Source of the DNA: Chryseobacterium sp.
GTDB taxonomy: Bacteria > Bacteroidota > Bacteroidia > Flavobacteriales > Weeksellaceae
Assembly (NCBI GenBank): GCA_003852805.1
Contig: RDDY01000362.1
Coordinates: forward strand, 1-11,032
Direction of reading: 5' to 3'
DNA: 11,032 nt
Positions 5,192 to 11,032 of this stretch are shown here, piece after piece (the first letter of the stretch is position 1; each line of letters opens with the position of its first letter). Under the pieces are notes generated by a model that did not search any database, was not told where the DNA came from, and was given only the letters and a program-made list of their open reading frames with translations. The position numbers were made by a program, and so were the translations under genes.

Positions 5192-6841
5192 ATGCTTTCA
5201 AAGATTTACATAAAGAATTTTGCACTGATCGATAGCTTGAATATCGATCTTCACAGCGGACTGCAAGTCATTACCGGCGAGACAGGCGCAGGCAAATCCA
5301 TTATTCTGGGTGCGTTGCGGTTGATCTTGGGCGAGCGTGCCGATCTGCGCGCCGTGAACAGCGCCGAGGCAAAGAGCGTTGTAGAGGTTGAGTTTCGCTT
5401 GGACGACCAATACAGAAAATTCTTTGACGAGAATGATTTGGACTTTGATGCGGCAACCATTATCCGCCGTGAAATCTTGCCGAGCGGGAAATCGCGTGCT
5501 TTTGTAAACGATGTTCCTGTCATGCTCGATGTTTTGAAACGACTGTCCGTGCAGTTGATCGACATTCATTCTCAGTTTGAGTCTTCCGATCTTTTTACCG
5601 AGGAATATCAGTTCCGCATCATCGACGGCTTGGCCGGCAACAGGTCATTGTTGACCGAGTACCAAACCGAGTTCAATCGTTACCGACAGCTGAAGCAAGA
5701 GCTCGCAAAGATTCGTGTGCTACTGGCAGAGGGCAACAAAGAAGCAGATTATAAAAACTTTCTTCTGACAGAACTGACCGACGCAAATCTCGATGAACTG
5801 GATTTTGCCGAGATGCAGTCGCAGTTGGCTGTTCAAGAAAACGCCGGCGTCATTGCAGAGAATTTGTCCTCGGTGCTCGGAAAGTTAGGCCAAGAGGAAA
5901 TAGGGATTCTATCACTGTTGAACGACAGCCGCGTACGGATGCAGAAAGTGGCAGATCTGTCGCAATCCTTTGCTGATCTGCACCGCCGTTTGGATGAAAC
6001 CTACGTCGAACTGAAAGACGTGGCAGACGAAGTAGAAGCGGAAGCGGAAAACTTACAGTCGGATCCGTTGTTGTATGAAGAACTGCTAACCAATATCAAC
6101 CGGATCAATGCACTGCTGCTAAAGCACAACGCCGCAGAGGTAGAAGAATTGAAGTCGATCCGCGATCAGCTTGCGGGCGAGCAAGGTTCATTGGCAGAGC
6201 TGGAAGATGCGCTTGCGGCAACGGAGCAACAGATCGTCTCTGTCGAGAAAAAACTTACCGACCTCGCCAAGAAGCTGGCTGCCGCCCGCGCCAAAGCGGT
6301 TCTTGTATTTGTGGACAAAACAGAAGCGCTGCTAAAACAGTTGGGCCTGGAAAAGGCAAAGGTGGAGGTAGAATTGCAGGCGGCCACAGACTTCAACAGT
6401 TTGGGCAGAGAAAACATCCGACTGCTGTTTCAGGCCAATGCAGGCTTTCCGCTCAAACCGATACAAACGGCAATTTCAGGCGGCGAGCGCTCCCGCGTAA
6501 TGCTGGCCATCAAAAAGATTATGGCCGAGAACGCAGAACTGCCAACGCTGATTCTGGATGAGATCGATACCGGTGTTTCAGGACGCATTGCCGAAGAGAT
6601 GGGCAAAGTGATGCGCGATATGTCCCGAGACTTACAGCTGATTGTCATCACCCACCTGGCGCAGGTTGCTGCGAAAGGAGACGACAATTACAAGGTGATG
6701 AAATCCGAAGTCGAAGGCAGAACGCGCTCCACCATTGTACCGCTCACCGCCGATGAAAAACTGCAAGAAATAGCGCAGTTACTCTCCGGCTCGCGCGTTA
6801 CCGACGCTGCAATTGAACAGGCGAAGGAATTGATGAAATAA
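5192..6841 (+). CDS. recN: DNA repair protein RecN (SMC-like ATPase)
   Basis: A 549-residue, full-length RecN, an SMC-family ATPase acting early in double-strand-break repair. The N-terminal half carries YIKNFALIDSLNID and Walker A GETGAGKS (29-36). The middle (about 155-400) is helical and Glu/Leu/Ala-rich, the expected coiled-coil arms. The C-terminal half carries the ABC signature ISGGERSR (428-435), Walker B LILDEID (453-459, catalytic Glu457), the GVSGRIAEEMG segment and the switch His in ITHLAQVAA (His488). Both head halves are complete, so the protein should be active. The start is the first ATG after the heptamer array and leads directly into the conserved N-terminus. It follows the DUF4835 gene by 98 bp; I see no promoter in the gap, so it is probably read from the upstream operon. 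Confidence 0.97.
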   Translation: MLSKIYIKNFALIDSLNIDLHSGLQVITGETGAGKSIILGALRLILGERADLRAVNSAEAKSVVEVEFRLDDQYRKFFDENDLDFDAATIIRREILPSGKSRAFVNDVPVMLDVLKRLSVQLIDIHSQFESSDLFTEEYQFRIIDGLAGNRSLLTEYQTEFNRYRQLKQELAKIRVLLAEGNKEADYKNFLLTELTDANLDELDFAEMQSQLAVQENAGVIAENLSSVLGKLGQEEIGILSLLNDSRVRMQKVADLSQSFADLHRRLDETYVELKDVADEVEAEAENLQSDPLLYEELLTNINRINALLLKHNAAEVEELKSIRDQLAGEQGSLAELEDALAATEQQIVSVEKKLTDLAKKLAAARAKAVLVFVDKTEALLKQLGLEKAKVEVELQAATDFNSLGRENIRLLFQANAGFPLKPIQTAISGGERSRVMLAIKKIMAENAELPTLILDEIDTGVSGRIAEEMGKVMRDMSRDLQLIVITHLAQVAAKGDDNYKVMKSEVEGRTRSTIVPLTADEKLQEIAQLLSGSRVTDAAIEQAKELMK

Positions 6842-6844
6842 GGA

Positions 6845-6872
6845 TTGTGACGACTGTTGCAAACTATGTTTG
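6845..6872 (+). promoter_or_regulatory. Bacteroidota-type promoter for the GLPGLI gene
   Basis: TTG (6845-6847), 17 bp, then TATGTTTG (6865-6872) is a full match to the flavobacterial form TTG-N17-23-TAnnTTTG. It begins 3 bp after the recN stop and predicts a leader of about 60 nt before the ATG at 6941. A weaker alternative is TTTA-N20-TATATTAG (6890-6921). Confidence 0.5.
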
Positions 6873-6940
6873 CGCCTTTGTGCATCGGCTTTAGAAAAAT
6901 AGTTTTATTTATTTATATTAGCCGGAATATCAATCACATT

Positions 6941-7837
6941 ATGCACAAACTGCTTGTACTATTTGTTTCCTTTTTCAGTCTATGCAACGCGCAAACAAAT
7001 CGGTTTATCTACGAGTATAAATTTGTTCCTAACGTTAAGGAAAAGGATAGCGTGCGAACGAATCTTATGGCGCTGGACATAACGGATAAAGGCTCCAGCT
7101 ATAAAAGCCTCCGGAAAATGCAGCGCGATTCATTAATCCGCGAGAGGGTTTTACAGAGTGCGGCGGCCGGAACGGCGCTGACGCTAACAAGTAATTTTAC
7201 AGGCGGTACAGTAGTAAACCACGAGGTCACGAAAGAATATCCGGACTATAAGGTATTCCTGATCGAACAAATAAACTCTGATATTTATAAAATAGCAGAT
7301 GATAAAAAGATCAATTGGCAGCTTAGTCCCGAAACGCAGAAAATAGGAGATTACACGGCACAAAAGGCCACCACATCATTTGGAGGTAGAGAGTGGGTAG
7401 CATGGTTTACTACGGAACTGCCGTTTCCGGATGGTCCATACAAATTTCACGGCCTGCCGGGATTAATCGTAAAGTCAGAAGATACCACAGGTTCGCATAT
7501 AATGACTTTGGTTGCCAACAAGAAAATCCAAACATCTACAGAAATGCCTAATGAAGTTGCGCGCGGCGGCGCGCGTATAACATTTGGCAGACCGGCTATA
7601 CCCGTTACTGAAACGCAGTTCAGAAAGGCATGGAAAGATTATCTCGCCGATCCTGCAAAAGAAGTCAGAAAGAACATGGGCGGTTCCACAAACGGAAACG
7701 TTACCACTGTCATTGTTTATGAAGACGCGAAAGGCAACAGAATAGATCCGGCGCAGAGGATCCGGAGTATAGAAGAAAATGTAAAAAAGCGTCTTGAAAC
7801 GGATAACAATAAAATAGAACCGGATTTATTCCAATAG
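6941..7837 (+). CDS. GLPGLI family exported protein
   Basis: The 298-residue protein starts with a signal peptide (MHKLLVLFVSFFSLCNA, about 17 residues) and carries the defining motif GLPGLI at residues 171-176, in the context GPYKFHGLPGLIVK. Upstream, GDYTAQKATTSFGGREWVAWFTTELPFPDGP (from about 136) is the usual lead-in of the family, including the WFT-E-P pattern. GLPGLI proteins are abundant in Bacteroidota, secreted or periplasmic, and without an established function. The C-terminal third is Lys/Asp/Asn-rich with no motif I know. The ATG at 6941 was chosen because it opens on the signal peptide; the frame continues upstream to 6857 through a TTG but would bury that peptide and the promoter. 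It is probably monocistronic, with its own promoter and a strong terminator. Confidence 0.9.
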   Translation: MHKLLVLFVSFFSLCNAQTNRFIYEYKFVPNVKEKDSVRTNLMALDITDKGSSYKSLRKMQRDSLIRERVLQSAAAGTALTLTSNFTGGTVVNHEVTKEYPDYKVFLIEQINSDIYKIADDKKINWQLSPETQKIGDYTAQKATTSFGGREWVAWFTTELPFPDGPYKFHGLPGLIVKSEDTTGSHIMTLVANKKIQTSTEMPNEVARGGARITFGRPAIPVTETQFRKAWKDYLADPAKEVRKNMGGSTNGNVTTVIVYEDAKGNRIDPAQRIRSIEENVKKRLETDNNKIEPDLFQ

Positions 7838-7899
7838 GCATAAATGGAATACTGTGAAGCTACTCCGCTTATGTCTCACAACCGCCGTTTTTAACAATA

Positions 7900-7934
7900 A
7901 AAAACCTCATAAGTCCAAGACCTATGAGGTTTTT
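7900..7934. terminator. bidirectional intrinsic terminator between the GLPGLI gene and fumC
   Basis: Perfect 12-bp arms AAAAACCTCATA (7900-7911) and TATGAGGTTTTT (7923-7934) enclose an 11-nt loop. The T run on each strand follows the GC core, so it can stop transcription in both directions, as fits the convergent genes on either side. Confidence 0.85.
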
Positions 7935-7953
7935 GCTTTTTATGAAGTGCGAC

Positions 7954-9348
7954 TTATTTCAAGCTTCCCACCATATCTTCGGGTTTCACCCATTCGTCGA
8001 ATTGTTCGGCAGTAAGCAGACCGAGATTGACGGCTTCTTCTTTCAGCGTTGTACCGTTTTTGTGTGCGGTTTTGGCGATCTTAGCTGCGTTTTCGTAACC
8101 AATGTGTGTGTTGAGCGCGGTAACCAGCATCAGTGATTTGTCCACCAATTCTTTGATGCGCTCTTTGTTCGGTTCTATGCCGACAGCGCAATGATCGTTG
8201 AACGAGACGCAGGCATCGGCCAGCAATTGTGCGGATTGCAAGAAATTGTAAGCCATTACCGGTTTGAAAACATTCAGTTCATAATTTCCCTGCGTACCCG
8301 AGAAAGTGATGGCAGCATCGTTACCGATTACTTGTGCACAGACCATCGTCAGGGCCTCATTCTGGGTAGGGTTTACTTTGCCCGGCATGATGGAAGAACC
8401 CGGCTCGTTTTCGGGGATGAAGATCTCGCCGATGCCGGAACGCGGACCCGAAGCCAGTAGACGGATGTCCTGCGCTATCTTGTAAAGAGAAACCGCCAAT
8501 TGCTTCAATGCACCATGGGTTTCTACAATAGCGTCATGCGCGGCCAATGCCTCAAATTTGTTGGGCGCGGTCACAAACGGCAATCCTGTGAATTCGGCTA
8601 TGTATTCTGCTACCTTCACATCGTAACCTTTCGGCGTGTTCAGCCCCGTGCCCACTGCCGTTCCGCCCAACGCGAGCTCTCTCAAATGGTCAAGCGTGTT
8701 TTTGATGGCTTTTATAGCATAATCCAACTGTGCAACATAGCCGGAAAATTCTTGACCCAAAGTCAACGGCGTGGCGTCCATCAAGTGTGTACGACCGATT
8801 TTTACCACATCCATAAATGCCCCCGATTTTTCGTGCAACGTGTTGCGCAGTTTCTCTACCGCAGGTAGTGTGGTCTCTACCACTTTTTTATAAGCCGCGA
8901 TATGCATGGCCGTAGGATAGGTGTCGTTGGACGACTGAGATTTGTTCACATCGTCGTTCGGGTGAACTTCCGTTTTCTCGCCCAACTTTCCGCCTCTGTT
9001 TACATGGGATTTGTTGGCGATGACTTCATTCACGTTCATGTTTGACTGGGTGCCCGATCCGGTTTGCCAAATCACGAGCGGAAATTGATCGTTCAGTTTT
9101 TCCGCCAAGATCTCGTCGCAGACTTCTGCAATCATGTCGCGCTTCTCACTTGGCAGAACGCCCAATTCGGCGTTTGTGTAAGCGGCTGCTTTTTTCAGAT
9201 AAGCAAAAGCCTCGATAATTTCGTGTGGCATGGAGCCTTCGGGTCCGATTTTAAAATTGTTGCGAGAACGCTCGGTTTGTGCTCCCCAAAATTTATCGGC
9301 GGGTACTTTCACCTCACCCATCGTGTCATGTTCGATTCTGAAATTCAT
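7954..9348 (-). CDS. fumC: class II fumarate hydratase
   Basis: A 464-residue, full-length class II fumarase, the iron-sulfur-free homotetrameric enzyme that interconverts fumarate and L-malate in the citric acid cycle. Motifs in order are [10 protein letters not shown] (96-105), [11 protein letters not shown] (139-149), [20 protein letters not shown] (185-204) with catalytic His188, the [12 protein letters not shown] segment (226-237), and the superfamily signature [11 protein letters not shown] (317-327) on the flexible active-site loop with Ser318. The length is close to E. coli FumC (467), and the catalytic His and Ser occupy the same residue numbers. This separates it from aspartase and argininosuccinate lyase, which share the fold. 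It is transcribed alone, from its own promoter towards the terminator at 7900-7934. Confidence 0.97.
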   Translation of the reverse strand: MNFRIEHDTMGEVKVPADKFWGAQTERSRNNFKIGPEGSMPHEIIEAFAYLKKAAAYTNAELGVLPSEKRDMIAEVCDEILAEKLNDQFPLVIWQTGSGTQSNMNVNEVIANKSHVNRGGKLGEKTEVHPNDDVNKSQSSNDTYPTAMHIAAYKKVVETTLPAVEKLRNTLHEKSGAFMDVVKIGRTHLMDATPLTLGQEFSGYVAQLDYAIKAIKNTLDHLRELALGGTAVGTGLNTPKGYDVKVAEYIAEFTGLPFVTAPNKFEALAAHDAIVETHGALKQLAVSLYKIAQDIRLLASGPRSGIGEIFIPENEPGSSIMPGKVNPTQNEALTMVCAQVIGNDAAITFSGTQGNYELNVFKPVMAYNFLQSAQLLADACVSFNDHCAVGIEPNKERIKELVDKSLMLVTALNTHIGYENAAKIAKTAHKNGTTLKEEAVNLGLLTAEQFDEWVKPEDMVGSLK

Positions 9349-9410
9349 ATCTGTAAAATCTTAATAGTAAGTGGTTTATACAAGAGTGAGCCTGCACAAC
9401 GCAAGCAGTA

Positions 9411-9442
9411 CGAATTTACAGAAAACCGATGCGCCGGGCAAA
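9411..9442 (-). promoter_or_regulatory. promoter for fumC
   Basis: On the minus strand TTTG (9442-9439) is followed by 20 bp and TAAATTCG (9418-9411), a seven-of-eight match to TAnnTTTG at the preferred spacing. It predicts a leader of roughly 55-60 nt before the ATG at 9348. It lies back to back with the promoter of the small membrane protein. Confidence 0.5.
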
Positions 9443-9465
9443 TGACAAAATTCAAGCGTCAAAAC

Positions 9466-9497
9466 TTTGCCTGCAACCGGAAAAAACTTTACTTTTG
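9466..9497 (+). promoter_or_regulatory. consensus promoter for the small membrane protein gene
   Basis: TTTG (9466-9469), 20 bp, TACTTTTG (9490-9497) is a perfect match to TTTG-N19-21-TAnnTTTG. Transcription should begin near 9504, leaving a very short leader before the ATG at 9515. Confidence 0.65.
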
Positions 9498-9514
9498 CTT
9501 AAAATACAGACAAG

Positions 9515-9781
9515 ATGTTATTGACACTTTGGCCTTTTTACCAGTTTTTGTGGACGGTTTATTTCTTCATAATGTTCATGATCGGGTTCTGGTGTATCTT
9601 TATGTTCTTCGGATGGATCATCCCGATCTGGCTTACCGAAGGTTTGAGAGAATACTTCGGCAAGGGCCCGAAATTCGATCCGGAAGAAGTGCGTTACAAG
9701 CGCCTTTACGAGCAAGAAGGTGTAGAAGTTGTCTACAGAAGACCCGAAGGCGAGGCGCCCGTGGCACCGGCCCATCACTAA
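9515..9781 (+). CDS. small Trp-rich membrane protein, unidentified
   Basis: I do not recognise this 88-residue protein. Residues 3-40 are strongly hydrophobic and aromatic, with five Trp (6, 13, 26, 34, 39) and many Phe, enough for one long or two short membrane segments with almost no charge between. Residues 41-80 are hydrophilic: a TEGLREYFGKGPKFDPEEVRY-like stretch then YKRLYEQEGVEVVYRRPEGE, probably cytoplasmic. The tail is Ala/Pro/His. It is very likely real: it has a perfect consensus promoter, a consistent start, and an intrinsic terminator 25 bp after its stop, making a compact single-gene unit. It sits between divergent fumC and prfA, but nothing links it functionally to either. No catalytic motif is visible; a regulator or accessory subunit of a membrane complex is only a guess. 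Confidence 0.75.
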   Translation: MLLTLWPFYQFLWTVYFFIMFMIGFWCIFMFFGWIIPIWLTEGLREYFGKGPKFDPEEVRYKRLYEQEGVEVVYRRPEGEAPVAPAHH

Positions 9782-9805
9782 GACGTCAATACTTTTTCAA
9801 TATAG

Positions 9806-9837
9806 AATCCGCTTTCTGTCGAGAGCGGATTTTTTTT
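9806..9837 (+). terminator. intrinsic terminator after the small membrane protein gene
   Basis: The 8-bp arms AATCCGCT (9806-9813) and AGCGGATT (9824-9831) enclose a 10-nt loop and run into an eight-T tract (9830-9837). It ends transcription before prfA. Confidence 0.85.
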
Positions 9838-9869
9838 ATGCCCTGTCACGGTTGTTCATTCTCGACGCC

Positions 9870-9899
9870 TTAGTCAAAAATCGAAAAACCGTATCTTTG
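9870..9899 (+). promoter_or_regulatory. promoter for prfA
   Basis: TATCTTTG (9892-9899), followed by C, is a perfect TAnnTTTG -7 element 17 bp upstream of the prfA ATG. The -33 match is poor (TTAG at 9870-9873, spacing 18), so the element call rests on the -7 box and on its position after a terminator. Confidence 0.5.
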
Positions 9900-9916
9900 C
9901 AGCCTAAATAATAAGA

Positions 9917-11032
9917 ATGTCAAAATCTTTAATACCAAAGCTTCAGGCGATAAAACAGCGCTACAACGAAGTGGCGGATCTTATAATACAACCTGACGTA
10001 ATTACCGATCAAAAGCGCTATTCTACACTGAACAAGGAATACAGCGATTTGGGGAAAATTGTGGTGGTGTTTGACCGTTATATGAGTGCGCTCAATGCCA
10101 TAGAAGAAGCCGACGAGATCATTGCTGACGGCTCAGACAAAGATATGGTGGAACTGGCGAGATTGGAAAAGCAAGAATCTCTGGATGCCATTCCTGCCTT
10201 GGAAGAAGAGCTGAAGTATCTGTTAATCCCAAAAGATCCCGCCGACGACAAAAACGTAATGGTGGAATTGCGCGCCGGTACCGGCGGTGACGAAGCCGCT
10301 ATTTTTGTGGAAGACATCTACCGCATGTACGCCATGTACTTCAAGGATAAAGGCTGGAGACACGAGGTTACTGATTCCAATGAGGCTTCCAAAGGTTTCA
10401 AGGAATTGATCATGCGCGTAGAAGGCGACGGCGTCTACGGTACCATGAAATTTGAGTCGGGCGTGCATCGCGTCCAGCGTGTCCCCGAAACCGAATCTCA
10501 GGGCAGAGTGCATACTTCCGCCATCACCGTAGCGGTTTTACCCGAAGCTGAGGAGGTTGATGTAGAGCTGAACCCTGCCGACATAGAAATGCAAACATCG
10601 CGGTCGGGTGGAGCAGGCGGCCAGAACGTGAACAAGGTGGAAACCAAGGTGCAGCTGACACACAAACCAACGGGGATAGTGGTGGTCTGCCAGCAGGCAC
10701 GTTCGCAGTTGGCCAACCGCGAATTGGCAATGGAAATGCTGCGTACTAAGCTGTATGATATAGAACTGCAAAAGGTGCAAGGAGACATTGCAGCGCAGCG
10801 CAAGACTATGGTGTCCACAGGCGACCGATCGGCAAAGATCCGCACGTACAACTATCCGCAAGGACGCGTGACCGACCACCGCATCAACAAATCGATTTAC
10901 AATTTGGATGCCTTTATGAACGGCGACATCCAGGAAATGTTAGATGCCCTGATTATGGCAGAGAACGCCGAAAAGATGAAAGGCATCCAAATTGTAAATC
11001 GATTTGTTGATGCGGTGGTCGGTCACGCGTCC
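9917..11032 (+). CDS. prfA: peptide chain release factor 1, 3' end replaced by inverted sequence
   Basis: Release factor 1 ends translation at UAA and UAG. The sequence starts [16 protein letters not shown] and shows [14 protein letters not shown] (about 117-130), [22 protein letters not shown] with the tripeptide PxT (Pro190-Glu-Thr192) that reads the stop codon and marks RF1 rather than RF2 (which has SPF), and the catalytic GGQ (234-236) in [15 protein letters not shown]. The C-terminal part [10 protein letters not shown] is also typical. The open frame runs 372 codons to the window edge without a stop, but residues 355-372 come from bases 10979-11032, an exact reverse complement of earlier prfA bases. 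The true protein is about 355-360 residues, so the real coding evidence ends near 10978 and only the last codons and stop are missing. Confidence 0.95.
   Translation, partial: MSKSLIPKLQAIKQRYNEVADLIIQPDVITDQKRYSTLNKEYSDLGKIVVVFDRYMSALNAIEEADEIIADGSDKDMVELARLEKQESLDAIPALEEELKYLLIPKDPADDKNVMVELRAGTGGDEAAIFVEDIYRMYAMYFKDKGWRHEVTDSNEASKGFKELIMRVEGDGVYGTMKFESGVHRVQRVPETESQGRVHTSAITVAVLPEAEEVDVELNPADIEMQTSRSGGAGGQNVNKVETKVQLTHKPTGIVVVCQQARSQLANRELAMEMLRTKLYDIELQKVQGDIAAQRKTMVSTGDRSAKIRTYNYPQGRVTDHRINKSIYNLDAFMNGDIQEMLDALIMAENAEKMKGIQIVNRFVDAVVGHAS
10862..11032. repeat. 54-bp perfect inverted repeat at the window end (probable fold-back artefact)
   Basis: Bases 10862-10915 and 10979-11032 are exact reverse complements across 54 bp, separated by 63 bp. 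The right arm reaches the very end of the window, so the repeat may continue beyond it. Both arms carry prfA sequence, the right one in reverse, and the right arm replaces the prfA stop codon. Confidence 0.95.

Noticed and set aside
6857..6940. Upstream TTG/ATG starts for the GLPGLI protein.
   Set aside because: They would place 28 or 25 extra residues before an obvious signal peptide and overlap the promoter.
9064..9873. Open frame of 269 codons on the plus strand across the fumC 5' end, the gap and the small gene.
   Set aside because: It overlaps the well-supported fumC, two promoters, the small gene in another frame and a terminator.
10979..11032. A novel C-terminal extension of release factor 1, or a hairpin telomere of a linear replicon.
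   Set aside because: The bases are an exact reverse copy of nearby prfA sequence with a 63-bp unpaired centre and interrupt an essential gene; a fold-back artefact explains this far better.

Overview
This is a bacterial window from the Bacteroidota, most likely a Flavobacteriia/Flavobacteriales lineage of moderate GC. The evidence is a GLPGLI-family exported protein, a DUF4835 protein, a Bacteroidota-type (Rpb6-like) RNA polymerase omega subunit, starts without clear Shine-Dalgarno sequences, and repeated matches to the Bacteroidota promoter form TTG/TTTG-N17-23-TAnnTTTG. No mobile element, phage gene, CRISPR array, rRNA or tRNA was found; almost all of it is core housekeeping DNA.

Left part (1-1483). 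On the minus strand a short TatD-family hydrolase runs into a TcdA/ThiF-type tRNA-modification enzyme cut by the window edge, joined by an ATGA overlap. A TetR-family regulator is divergent from them; the 94-bp gap holds a GC-rich palindrome (candidate operator) and three TATATTT(A/G) boxes spaced exactly 12 bp.

Centre (1680-7837). A plus-strand cluster of tightly packed genes: bamD (outer-membrane assembly lipoprotein), rpoZ/omega, coaBC (coenzyme A synthesis), a secreted DUF4835 protein that may be the type IX secretion factor PorD, and recN (DNA repair). The first four are 11 bp or less apart or overlap. A degenerate heptamer array fills the 98 bp before recN. A GLPGLI protein follows with its own promoter and ends at a bidirectional terminator shared with fumC.

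Right part (7954-11032). fumC (class II fumarase) lies on the minus strand. Back-to-back promoters separate it from a small Trp-rich membrane protein, which has its own terminator, followed by prfA (release factor 1).

The last 54 bp of the window are an exact reverse complement of prfA sequence 63 bp upstream and replace the natural prfA end and stop codon. I read this as a fold-back or assembly artefact, so the final bases should not be trusted. I see no convincing new multi-gene system. The most interesting biology is a CoaC domain carrying Asp and Ser where the E. coli enzyme has the active-site residues Asn125 and Cys158, the heptamer array, and the small unidentified membrane protein.
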